NCBI GenBank assembly: GCA_038131695.1
Contig: JAYPQA010000006.1
Coordinates: forward strand, 1 to 35,746
Direction: 5' to 3'
Source: JADHLK01 sp038131695
GTDB lineage: Bacteria > Pseudomonadota > Alphaproteobacteria > Puniceispirillales > Puniceispirillaceae
Length of the DNA stretch: 35,746 nt
Position numbers and translations under genes: made by a program. Of the stretch, positions 15,557-22,825 are shown piece by piece (positions within the stretch are counted from its first letter, which is position 1; each line of letters starts with the position of its first letter). Under the pieces are notes generated by a model. The model did not search any database and was not told the origin of the DNA. It was given only the letters and a program-made list of their open reading frames with translations.

Positions 15557-16555
15557 TTATTCCGCCCCCTGCTGATTTTTGCGCTCAGCACGGCGGGCCA
15601 GCTTGCCGATCAGATTCTCGCTCACCCCCGGGCGTGACCAGGGGCAAACCGCGATACAGATGGCACAGCCGGATGTTTCTGCGAAAAACGGGATACATTT
15701 GTCAAAATCGACATACCATTTGGTCTCGCCGCGCACCTGTTGCTTGTCTGCAGAGATGGCCGCAGGCGGACAGGCCTCTTCACAGACCCGGCAATTCATA
15801 CAGAAATCATCCACCCCAAAACTATGCCGTCCGGTTTCGGCAAAGGGCGCATCTGTCAGCACCGCCCCCAGCCGGAAAGCTGAGCCGAATTTTGCATTAA
15901 TCATGGAGCCATGCTTGCCCAGCTCACCGAACCCGGCCTCTATCGCGTGCGGGATCATCAAAATCTTGCCGACCATCGGGCCGGTTACCGGCTCGGCATC
16001 CCAGCCCTGTTCACGCAGCCAGCCCGCCACCTGTTTGGCAGCTTCTGCAGCGCGGCAATATTGAAAGGTCACCTCTATGCCAGCCTGCAGGGTGGGCGCG
16101 GTTTTCAGCTCGTCATACTGGTGCTGGACAGCCAGCAGAATAACCTGTTTGAAAGCGGTTCGGTGATGGGCATAGACCCATTGCGGGCGCAGGCTGGTGA
16201 CGCCGACCTGCTCGGCCACACCGCGTTCCATAAACTGATCCAGCTGGGCCGTCCATTCCTGCGGTGTGCGCTGGGCCGGCTTCTCGGCAATCTGTGGCAG
16301 CGGAGCCTCAATAATCGCCCGCCTTTCCTGGCGCAAGGCCATCAGCTTGTCGATTTTTGGCTCATGCTGATAAAACCATTTTTGCATCTCGCCAAAGGCA
16401 ATATCTTCTTGGCCGGTCGTCCACCAGACAACATCCGGCCGGCGCACTTCGGTCTCGCCCAGCCCGTTTATCGCATTGCCGCTGATGCCTTCAGGCCAGA
16501 GTTGCATGAATTCCGGGTCCGGCTCAAAAGGCCGGTAGGGGTTGGGTTTTGGCAT
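15557..16555 (-). CDS. Reductive-dehalogenase-like 4Fe-4S protein
   Basis: A 332-aa protein with the C-terminal reductive dehalogenase/QueG-type arrangement: EAGFGELGKHGSM, then FGSAFRLGAVLTDAPF (corrinoid-domain-like), a first ferredoxin cluster Cys252-x2-Cys255-x2-Cys258-x3-Cys262-Pro and a second with Cys287, Cys297, Cys300, Cys304-Pro. It has no Tat leader or membrane anchor partner, so it is cytosolic, unlike respiratory RdhA. It could reductively remove halogens or perform another cobalamin-dependent reduction. Neighbours are malonyl-CoA decarboxylase upstream and a LacI regulator downstream, with an intradiol dioxygenase beyond. QueG (epoxyqueuosine reductase) is less likely because the N-terminal half is unlike QueG. 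Substrate unknown. Confidence 0.8.
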   Translation of the reverse strand: MPKPNPYRPFEPDPEFMQLWPEGISGNAINGLGETEVRRPDVVWWTTGQEDIAFGEMQKWFYQHEPKIDKLMALRQERRAIIEAPLPQIAEKPAQRTPQEWTAQLDQFMERGVAEQVGVTSLRPQWVYAHHRTAFKQVILLAVQHQYDELKTAPTLQAGIEVTFQYCRAAEAAKQVAGWLREQGWDAEPVTGPMVGKILMIPHAIEAGFGELGKHGSMINAKFGSAFRLGAVLTDAPFAETGRHSFGVDDFCMNCRVCEEACPPAAISADKQQVRGETKWYVDFDKCIPFFAETSGCAICIAVCPWSRPGVSENLIGKLARRAERKNQQGAE

Positions 16556-16693
16556 GGTCTCACACGCTCCCCTGTTATTCGATCAATTTACTGTTTTTGG
16601 AAACAGGCTGGCACAATTTTGCCGGGCTGGCAATTTTTGCCCGGTTTTGGGCCAGAAAAGCGCGTTCGCCCGATTGTCCTGAAATGCGGCCGG

Positions 16694-17959
16694 TCAGCCT
16701 GTGACCAGCGGGGCTGCTTGCTGGGCAAGGGCGCGCACGCCCGCCGACATGGCCAGCTGATCCTTTTCATGCAACAGCCGCAGATTTTCTGCTATCCGAT
16801 CCGGCTCATACAGGTAATTCACCATCACCCCCCAGGATTGGGCAAGGCCATTTTCCGATAAATCTGCTTGCGGATTGACCGCCAGAATCTGCGCCCCGTT
16901 TGATAGATGGAATCTGGCGACTGGGTCCAGCGGCTGGCCAGTCTTGCCGCGTTGGCTGGCCAGATAACAGGCTGCCAGCCTGACCACTGCCTGCTGGTCC
17001 TGGCTATCTATGCTGATGGCGTGTTTCTCAGCCCAGCTGCGCAAGCCCGGGATGGGCGAGAGGGTGACAAAATTGCGAATATTGGGCAATTCTATCGACA
17101 GGTCACGCACCACCTGTTTGATGAGGGAATTGCCAAAAGAGATGCCCGCCAACCCTTTCTGGCAGTTGGAAATGGAATAGAAGACCGCACTGTCCGCCGC
17201 TTCTGCATCCAGCATCTCCCGTTCGGTGGCCAGCACATGCTGAATGGAGGTGGGCACACCCCTTGCCAGAGCCACTTCGACAAAAATCAGCGGCTCTTGC
17301 GGCATTGCCGGATGAAAAAAGGCAAAACAGCGCCGGTCATCGGGCTGCAAGCGCTGGCGCAAATCCTCCCAGGTCTTGATCGCGTGCACCGCTTCATAGG
17401 CGATAATTTTTTCCAGTATAGAGGCGGGCGTATCCCAGGTGATCTGGCGCAATATCAAAAAGCCGCGATTGAACCAGCTGCGCAGCATCCGGACAAAATC
17501 AGCATCGCTGCGCCCCAGATCAGGATGCTCAGCCAGCTGGCCCAGCAAATCAGCCCGCATCCGCACCAACCCGCCAGTGGCCGCCGGCGGGGCATTCAAA
17601 CGGCGCAGCAATTCATAGCGCAGCGGCTCACCTGTCTTTTTCAACGCCTCATAATGCGCCGGGCTGCGATCCTGGCTATAGGCGCTCGCTGCGGCAACCA
17701 GCGCAGCCGGGTCAATATCCAGCGCCTCGTTGATATAGGCGAAAAAGACTGTTTTCTCAGCGGCCGTCATGCTCTCATAGCTGCGCAGAATATCAGCTGC
17801 CAGCAGCAGGCTGGAAGTTTCATTCTGTTCGGCCAACAATCCGGCACACATCGCCTCTATCGACTGGTCGCGCCGCTGCCCCCGCCTGCCGGATCGCTCC
17901 AGCAAGGCAGCCAGCATATCACCCAGAAAGCTGGTTCTCGACAGTCTTTCCATCAACAT
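16694..17959 (-). CDS. Malonyl-CoA decarboxylase
   Basis: A 421-aa cytosolic enzyme converting malonyl-CoA to acetyl-CoA and CO2. The helical N-terminal domain is followed by the catalytic GNAT-like domain, with the family blocks CFAFFHPAMPQEPLIFVEVAL, FYSISNCQKGLAGISFGNSLIKQV and FVTLSPIPGLRSW. The histidine-bearing FHLSNGAQI near the end is the expected catalytic region. An upstream ATG at 18046 exists, but the ATG at 17959 follows GAAGGACATCACC and starts MLMERLSRTSF, the usual N-terminus. It is divergent from the intradiol dioxygenase and lies 138 bp upstream of the Fe-S protein gene. It may clear malonyl-CoA or malonyl-semialdehyde-derived products from catabolism. Confidence 0.93.
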   Translation of the reverse strand: MLMERLSRTSFLGDMLAALLERSGRRGQRRDQSIEAMCAGLLAEQNETSSLLLAADILRSYESMTAAEKTVFFAYINEALDIDPAALVAAASAYSQDRSPAHYEALKKTGEPLRYELLRRLNAPPAATGGLVRMRADLLGQLAEHPDLGRSDADFVRMLRSWFNRGFLILRQITWDTPASILEKIIAYEAVHAIKTWEDLRQRLQPDDRRCFAFFHPAMPQEPLIFVEVALARGVPTSIQHVLATEREMLDAEAADSAVFYSISNCQKGLAGISFGNSLIKQVVRDLSIELPNIRNFVTLSPIPGLRSWAEKHAISIDSQDQQAVVRLAACYLASQRGKTGQPLDPVARFHLSNGAQILAVNPQADLSENGLAQSWGVMVNYLYEPDRIAENLRLLHEKDQLAMSAGVRALAQQAAPLVTG

Positions 17960-18106
17960 GGTGATGTCCTTCAGGAGAGGGTAAAAACGTTTTGGTAAAA
18001 ATATCGATTTTATTTGACTTGTCAAAGAAAAATAGGCAGAAATCAAGAGAAGGTCAGCGCTTTCTGCGCCCCTGTCCGCCTGTCTTTTTTTTGGAGGAGA
18101 AAACCC
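17960..18106. promoter_or_regulatory. Divergent malonyl-CoA decarboxylase / dioxygenase promoter region
   Basis: This 147-bp spacer holds the ribosome-binding sites of both flanking genes, including a strong GGAGGAG ahead of the dioxygenase ATG at 18107. AT-rich stretches near 17990-18030 are the likely promoter positions. I see no clear palindrome. Confidence 0.4.
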
Positions 18107-18976
18107 ATGCGTTCTGTGAACAAGGATAATATTACCGAGGTGTTTCTGGGCTATTTTGGCGAGAATACAGATCCCCGATTGCTGGAGATAATGTCATCCC
18201 TGTCGCGCCATTTGCACGCTTTTGTCAAGGAAACCAAGCTGACCCATGCAGAATGGGAAAAGGGGATTGAGCTGCTGGAATGGGCTGGCGACATCTCTGA
18301 CAAGGAGCGGCATGAATTTGTCCTGCTTTCCGATGTGCTGGGCATTTCCTCGCTGGTGGATATGGTGAATTCCTCTCCTGATGGCACTTCCAGCTCGGTG
18401 CTGGGCCCGTTCCATATCGCCGGGGCCCCGCCGATCCCGATGGGCTTTGACATGAAGCGCCATTATGAGGGGGAGACCGTGCTGGTCAATGGCATGGTCA
18501 AGGACAGCAAGGGCAATCCGATTGAAGGGGCCTCTATCGACATCTGGCAGACCGCGCCAAACGGCCTTTATTCCAGCCAGGATGAAGAGCAGGATACCTA
18601 TTCCTTTCATGGTATCCTGACCACCGGGCCGGATGGGCGCTACAGCTTTACCACGGTCAAGCCGGTCAGCTATACCGTGCCGACAGACGGGCCGGTTGGC
18701 ACGCTGCTGAACGCGACCGGGCGGCATCCCTGGCGGCCCAGCCATCTGCATTTCATCGTCAAGGCAGAGGGCTATAAAACGCTGGTCAGCGAGATTTTTG
18801 CAGATGATGATCCCTATCTGGATGAGGATACCGTCTTTGGCGTGCGCGAGGATCTGATCATGCATTATGAGGAGCAGCCCGCTGGCAGCTTCCCGGCCAG
18901 CGGCTTTGATCTGTCCGGCCAGGTTGACGGGACTTGGTTGCGGGTTGATTTCGATCTGGTTTTGACAGACGGCTGA
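18107..18976 (+). CDS. Hydroxyquinol-type intradiol ring-cleavage dioxygenase
   Basis: A 289-aa non-heme Fe(III) enzyme that opens catecholic rings between the two hydroxyls. The N-terminal helical dimerisation domain is followed by the intradiol beta-sandwich: LGPFHIAGAPP, ASIDIWQTAPNGLYSSQD, PVSYTVPTDGPVG and RPSHLHFIVKAEGY. The four iron ligands are Tyr155, Tyr189, His213 and His215, with family spacing. The overall pattern is closest to hydroxyquinol 1,2-dioxygenase (product maleylacetate), though catechol or chlorocatechol substrates cannot be excluded. A strong GGAGGAG and the ATG at 18107 fix the start. No maleylacetate reductase accompanies it, so the lower pathway must lie elsewhere. 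The next gene is a convergent GntR regulator. Confidence 0.92.
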   Translation: MRSVNKDNITEVFLGYFGENTDPRLLEIMSSLSRHLHAFVKETKLTHAEWEKGIELLEWAGDISDKERHEFVLLSDVLGISSLVDMVNSSPDGTSSSVLGPFHIAGAPPIPMGFDMKRHYEGETVLVNGMVKDSKGNPIEGASIDIWQTAPNGLYSSQDEEQDTYSFHGILTTGPDGRYSFTTVKPVSYTVPTDGPVGTLLNATGRHPWRPSHLHFIVKAEGYKTLVSEIFADDDPYLDEDTVFGVREDLIMHYEEQPAGSFPASGFDLSGQVDGTWLRVDFDLVLTDG

Positions 18977-19008
18977 TTCAGAAAAGGGTCCGGGACGCTC
19001 CGGCAGCT

Positions 19009-19671
19009 CTAATCGATAAGGTCGGCCAGAAAGGCACCGGTTTTTTCATAATGTTCCACCAGCCGGGCACTGGCCGCGTCGGCATCACGGGCGATGGCGC
19101 TGTCCAAAATCGCCTGATGCTCAGCCTTGACATCCCGGCGCGCATAGCCGCGTGAGCGCCCGGCCAAAAACCGGTAGCGCACATTCAAATCATAAAGCTG
19201 GCCGCAAAACCGCAACAGGATAGGAGAGGCACAGGCCGCCAGCAGGGCCATGTGAAAGCCCTTGTGCCGCGCTTCAAACTCTGCCCCCTCACCGGTTTCT
19301 GCGCGCACCATGCGGTGATGCGTCAGAACCAGGCTTTCTTCCCATTTCTGATCCGCCTGCCGGAGCGAGTCCCGCAAGGCCATCGCTTCCAGCTCGCAGC
19401 GCAGCCGCAAGATTTCCGCAAACTGGGCCCGGCTGGCCGGGGCGGCGCGAAAGCCGCGCTGATCCAGCCGCTCCACCAGATGATCAGAGGTCAAAAGGCT
19501 GAGCGCCTCACGCACCGGAGAGGCCCCGGTCTGCAAGGATTGCTTGAGCGAGTCCACCTTCAAGCGCTCACCGGGCGCAATCTGGCCCGTGATGATCGCC
19601 TCACGCATGGCCAGATAGGCCCGCCGGGTAGAGGATTGGGATCGGGTTTGCTGAAGATCAAATTCGGTCAT
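19009..19671 (-). CDS. GntR-family regulator, FCD domain
   Basis: A 220-aa regulator with an N-terminal winged helix (YLAMREAIITGQIAPGERLKVDSL, ASPVREALSLLTSDHLVERLDQRGFRAAP) and a C-terminal all-helical FCD ligand domain whose metal/ligand residues lie in RHKGFHMALLAAC and the final KAEHQAILDSAIARD. FCD regulators usually sense carboxylic acids. The ATG at 19671 follows AAAGAGG, so I use it rather than the in-frame codon at 19743. It is divergent from the LeuA-like gene, and two tandem palindromes in the shared promoter are its likely operators, giving autoregulation together with control of that enzyme. It converges on the dioxygenase. Confidence 0.92.
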   Translation of the reverse strand: MTEFDLQQTRSQSSTRRAYLAMREAIITGQIAPGERLKVDSLKQSLQTGASPVREALSLLTSDHLVERLDQRGFRAAPASRAQFAEILRLRCELEAMALRDSLRQADQKWEESLVLTHHRMVRAETGEGAEFEARHKGFHMALLAACASPILLRFCGQLYDLNVRYRFLAGRSRGYARRDVKAEHQAILDSAIARDADAASARLVEHYEKTGAFLADLID

Positions 19672-19780
19672 GGCCTCTTTCTTATTCAAACCTGTCAGGT
19701 AATCAAATGAAAATGGCAGGCCGGAAGGTCTTAAACAGGCCATCTGTCCGGCCAGCTTGCCTTGCCTTGCCGCCCCTTGC

Positions 19781-19830
19781 CAACAAAAATATCGTTTTTT
19801 TGTTGCAATAAAAATATCGTTTTTTTATTG
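19781..19830. promoter_or_regulatory. Two exactly abutting 25-bp palindromes, probable GntR operators
   Basis: Two 25-bp elements lie end to end at 19781-19805 and 19806-19830. Each has 9-bp inverted arms around the same seven-base core TATCGTT. The first has arms CAACAAAAA/TTTTTGTTG, the second CAATAAAAA/TTTTTATTG: the single C-to-T difference on the left arm is matched by G-to-A on the right, so symmetry is preserved. They sit 62-111 bp upstream of the LeuA-like ATG and about 110 bp upstream of the GntR ATG. Confidence 0.8.
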
Positions 19831-19891
19831 TTTGCCCTTTAAATATATGAGAAAAGAACGCATTTCCCAATCCAAAAAGAGAGGTCGTATC

Positions 19892-21100
19892 ATGCGTGAA
19901 AGCCATTTTGAGGACGGTAAATGGTGGGTCAGCCCCTATAATTTTGTGTCCGAGGTGCGCGAAAAGCTCACCCTGCCGCCGAATGTGGAGATTCATGATG
20001 CAACCTTGCGCGATGGCGAGCAAACGCCGGGGGTCGTCTTTTCGGTTGAGGACAAGCTGGCAATTGCTTCCAAGCTGAGTGAGGTTGGGGTGGAGCGTAT
20101 TGAGGCCGGCCTGCCTGCTGTCTCTGCCCAGGATGCCGAGGCTATCCGCCAGATTTCTAAGCTCGGCCTGTCTTCGCGTATTTTCACCTTTGCCCGCGCG
20201 ATGAAACAGGATATCGACATGGCCCTGGAATGCGGGGCGCATGGCGTGGTGATTGAGGTGCCGATTGGCTATCCCAAGCTGGTCACGCAATTTGGCTGGA
20301 CCTGGGAGGATGTGTTCAATAAGAGCCGGGATGTGATTAACTATGCGCGCGAATGCGGCCTTTATGCGGTTTTCTTTCCCTATGACACGACGCGGGCGCG
20401 GGCTGAGGATTTGGAAAATCTGTGCAAGGCTATCATGAATGAAAGCCCGCCTGATTCCATCGGCATTGTGGATACGATGGGCTGTGCCACGCCGGAAGCG
20501 ATTAAATATATGGTGCGCTGGGTTAAGGACATGACCGGCCTGCCGATTGAAATCCATACCCATAATGATTTCGGTATGGGCGTGGCGACTGAGCTGGCGG
20601 CGGTAACAGCCGGGGCTGAAGTGGTGCATAGCTGTGCCAATGGGCTGGGGGAGCGCACCGGCAATGCAGCGATGGAAGAGCTGATGCTGGGGCTGGATCT
20701 GCTTTATGGCTATGATACCGGCTACCGGCTGGACAAGCTGCCGGAGCTGGCAGAATTGATTTCCGGCATTTCCAACATCCCCATTGCCCGCAACAAGCCG
20801 GTTCTGGGGCATGGCAATTTCATCCGGGAAAGCGGTATCGGCATCCAATATGTGATGCATGATCCGCTGGTGATGTTTGGCACGCACCCGGCGCTCACCG
20901 GCCGCTCAGGCGAGGTTGTGCTGGGCAAGAAAAGCGGCAAGGCCTCTATCCTCTATAAGCTGGAGGAGCTGGGCATTGACGGGGTCGCTGAAGAGAAAAT
21001 CGGCGATATTCTGGGGGCCGTCAAGGATAAGGGCATTGCCAAGAAAGACATTCTGACAGATGCCGAATTTGTCTCTATCGTCAAGGAAGTCGCCGGCTAG
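19892..21100 (+). CDS. LeuA/HMGL-family (DRE-TIM) acyltransferase-like enzyme
   Basis: A 402-aa DRE-TIM metallolyase. The N-terminal signature HDATLRDGEQTPGVVF (Arg40, Asp41, Glu43, Gln44), the metal motif HTHND (His222, His224, Asp226) and ANGLGERTGNAAMEE match isopropylmalate, citramalate or homocitrate synthases more than HMG-CoA lyases. It is much shorter than LeuA because the C-terminal leucine-binding regulatory domain is absent, so it is probably not the feedback-controlled biosynthetic enzyme. The start is the ATG at 19892 after GAGAGGT; earlier ATGs fall in the promoter. It likely condenses acetyl-CoA with a 2-oxo acid, or runs in reverse, in a catabolic route regulated by the divergent GntR protein. 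Confidence 0.87.
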   Translation: MRESHFEDGKWWVSPYNFVSEVREKLTLPPNVEIHDATLRDGEQTPGVVFSVEDKLAIASKLSEVGVERIEAGLPAVSAQDAEAIRQISKLGLSSRIFTFARAMKQDIDMALECGAHGVVIEVPIGYPKLVTQFGWTWEDVFNKSRDVINYARECGLYAVFFPYDTTRARAEDLENLCKAIMNESPPDSIGIVDTMGCATPEAIKYMVRWVKDMTGLPIEIHTHNDFGMGVATELAAVTAGAEVVHSCANGLGERTGNAAMEELMLGLDLLYGYDTGYRLDKLPELAELISGISNIPIARNKPVLGHGNFIRESGIGIQYVMHDPLVMFGTHPALTGRSGEVVLGKKSGKASILYKLEELGIDGVAEEKIGDILGAVKDKGIAKKDILTDAEFVSIVKEVAG

Positions 21101-21152
21101 GCGGGACCGCTTTCAGAGCTGTTGCGAGGCATGGGCGGGGGCAGTCCGCCGC

Positions 21153-21188
21153 CCTAGCTCTCTACATGGCCCTAGCTCTCTACATGGC
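21153..21188. repeat. Perfect 18-bp tandem duplication across the sulfatase stop codon
   Basis: CCTAGCTCTCTACATGGC occurs twice in direct succession (21153-21170 and 21171-21188). On the coding strand it contains the last sulfatase codons and the TAG, so the encoded end HVES-stop is repeated immediately downstream of the real stop. It is a replication-slippage duplication or an assembly stutter. Confidence 0.9.
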
Positions 21189-22816
21189 CGGGGAAAATCC
21201 GGCCATCTTCCTCAGCCTCGGCCCGAGTGACATAGCCTATCATCACGCCGGGCGGCGCGCCGCGCTCAGCCAGCCGGTCAATCATTGCCGCATCACGGGT
21301 CAGGCGGGTATGGTGCCTGCGCGCCCATTGAAAATGCAGCCCCTGTAGCCGGTCTATTTCTGCCGCATAGCCGGGATCGGCCCCCAGTTCCCGCAGCTCC
21401 TGCGGGTCGGTTTCCAGATCATAGAGCAGCGGGCGCATCCCCTCCACATGAACCAGCTTCCAGCGCCCGTCATAAATCATCACCAGACGGGCCTCCGCCT
21501 GATCAACGCCCAGCTGCACCCGCGGCTCGCGGGTCGCGTAATCATATTCCGATACACAAAAATCCCGCCAGCCCGGCTGCTGGCCGTGCAAAAGCGGGAT
21601 CAGGGAGCGGCCTTCGAGAATATGCGGGCGCGGGGCCCCGCCGAAAAATTCCACAAAGCTGGGCGCCAGATCAATCGCCTCTACCAGCGCCTCTGATACG
21701 GTTCCGCGCGTGGCGTCTGCCTGGCTGCGCGGATCATAGATCAGCAAGGGCATACGCGCCGCGCAATCATAGAACATATCTTTCTCGCCCATCCAATGAT
21801 CGCCCATATTCTCTCCGTGATCGGAGCAGAACACGATCATCGTATCCTCCATCCGCCCGCTGTCGCGCAGATAGCCGAACAGCCGCCCCATCTGATCATC
21901 CAGCTCCTTAATCAGCCCCATATAGACCGGGCCGACCCGGTCTCTGATCTCATCGCGGGAAAAAGTCTTGCTGATCCGCATCCCCATCCATTCCTGCAGC
22001 AGCCGGATGATCGGTTTGCTGTTCAGCCGGGCTGCGATTGACTGGCGGCAGGTCCTTGGCCGAATACATATCATTGTAAGGGGCCGGGGCCAGATAGGGC
22101 CAGTGCGGCTTGATATAGGAGAGATGGCACAGCCAGGGCTGCTCCCGGTTTTCCGGGCTCTGGCGGGAGTCCATGAAATCTATCGCCCGCGTTGTCAGCC
22201 AGGCGGTTTCAGAAAATTCCTTTGGCACACGGGCCGGATAAGGGGCATTTTCCAGCATCCAGCCAGAGACAAACCGCCCCTCTGGGGTGACCCCGGTATT
22301 GGCCCATTCTTCCCACAGATTTTCGCCGCCATCCATGCCATTGCGGCGCAGGAAATTTTCATAATCATCAGACCGGCGGCCGGGATTTGCGGTCGGGTTT
22401 TCGCCATCATCCCGCACAAAAACCTCAAATCCGCATTCACTGACCAAAGCGCCTATCAGGCTGTCAGGCTGAATACCAAGGCGCTGCATACCGGCCAGAT
22501 CAGCTGCCATGTGTGTCTTGCCAACCAAGGCGCAATGCACGCCGCTTTCGCGCAGGTGATCGCCCAGTGTCGGCTCCCCCACCCGCAGCGGCGCGCCATT
22601 GGCCGTTGACCCATGGCTGCGGGTATAGCGGCCTGTATAAAAGCTCATCCGGCTGGGCCCGCAAATCGGGGATTGCACATAAGCCTGATTAAAGCGCACT
22701 CCCTGCCCGGCCAGCCAATCCAGATTTGGCGTATCGATATGGCTGGCCCCATAGCAGGACAGATAATCCCAGCGCAGCTGGTCAACCATGATCCACAGAA
22801 CATTCATCTGAAACAC
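21172..22816 (-). pseudogene. Type I sulfatase, one frameshift
   Basis: An alkaline-phosphatase-superfamily sulfatase in two frames. The upstream piece (22816 to about 22020) starts MFQMNVLWIMVDQLRWDYLSC and has the formylglycine motif Cys52-Gly-Pro-Ser-Arg56 in SPICGPSRMSFYTGRY, plus HLSYIKPHWPY. The downstream piece (about 22040 to 21172) supplies IVFCSDHGENMGDH, FYDCAARMPLLIYDPR and YDLETDPQELREL. A one-base change near 22025, where the frame goes from DLPPVNRSPAE to ARLNSKPIIRLLQ, joins them into a normal roughly 540-aa enzyme. I see no signal peptide, so a cytosolic sulfate-ester (or phosphonate-ester) hydrolase is likely. It is the last gene of the LysR-linked transport locus. Both halves are well preserved, favouring sequence error over decay. 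Confidence 0.88.
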
Positions 22817-22825
22817 CCGTCTTGT

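Noticed and set aside
19781..19830. The tandem palindromes as a CRISPR array or terminator pair
   Set aside because: There are only two units, no spacers between them and no cas genes; position between divergent promoters and matched arm changes fit operators better.
19703..20887. A 394-aa open frame antisense to the LeuA-like gene, extending through the promoter
   Set aside because: Its sequence is His/Arg/Gln-rich and unlike any protein family, while the sense strand encodes a complete DRE-TIM enzyme.
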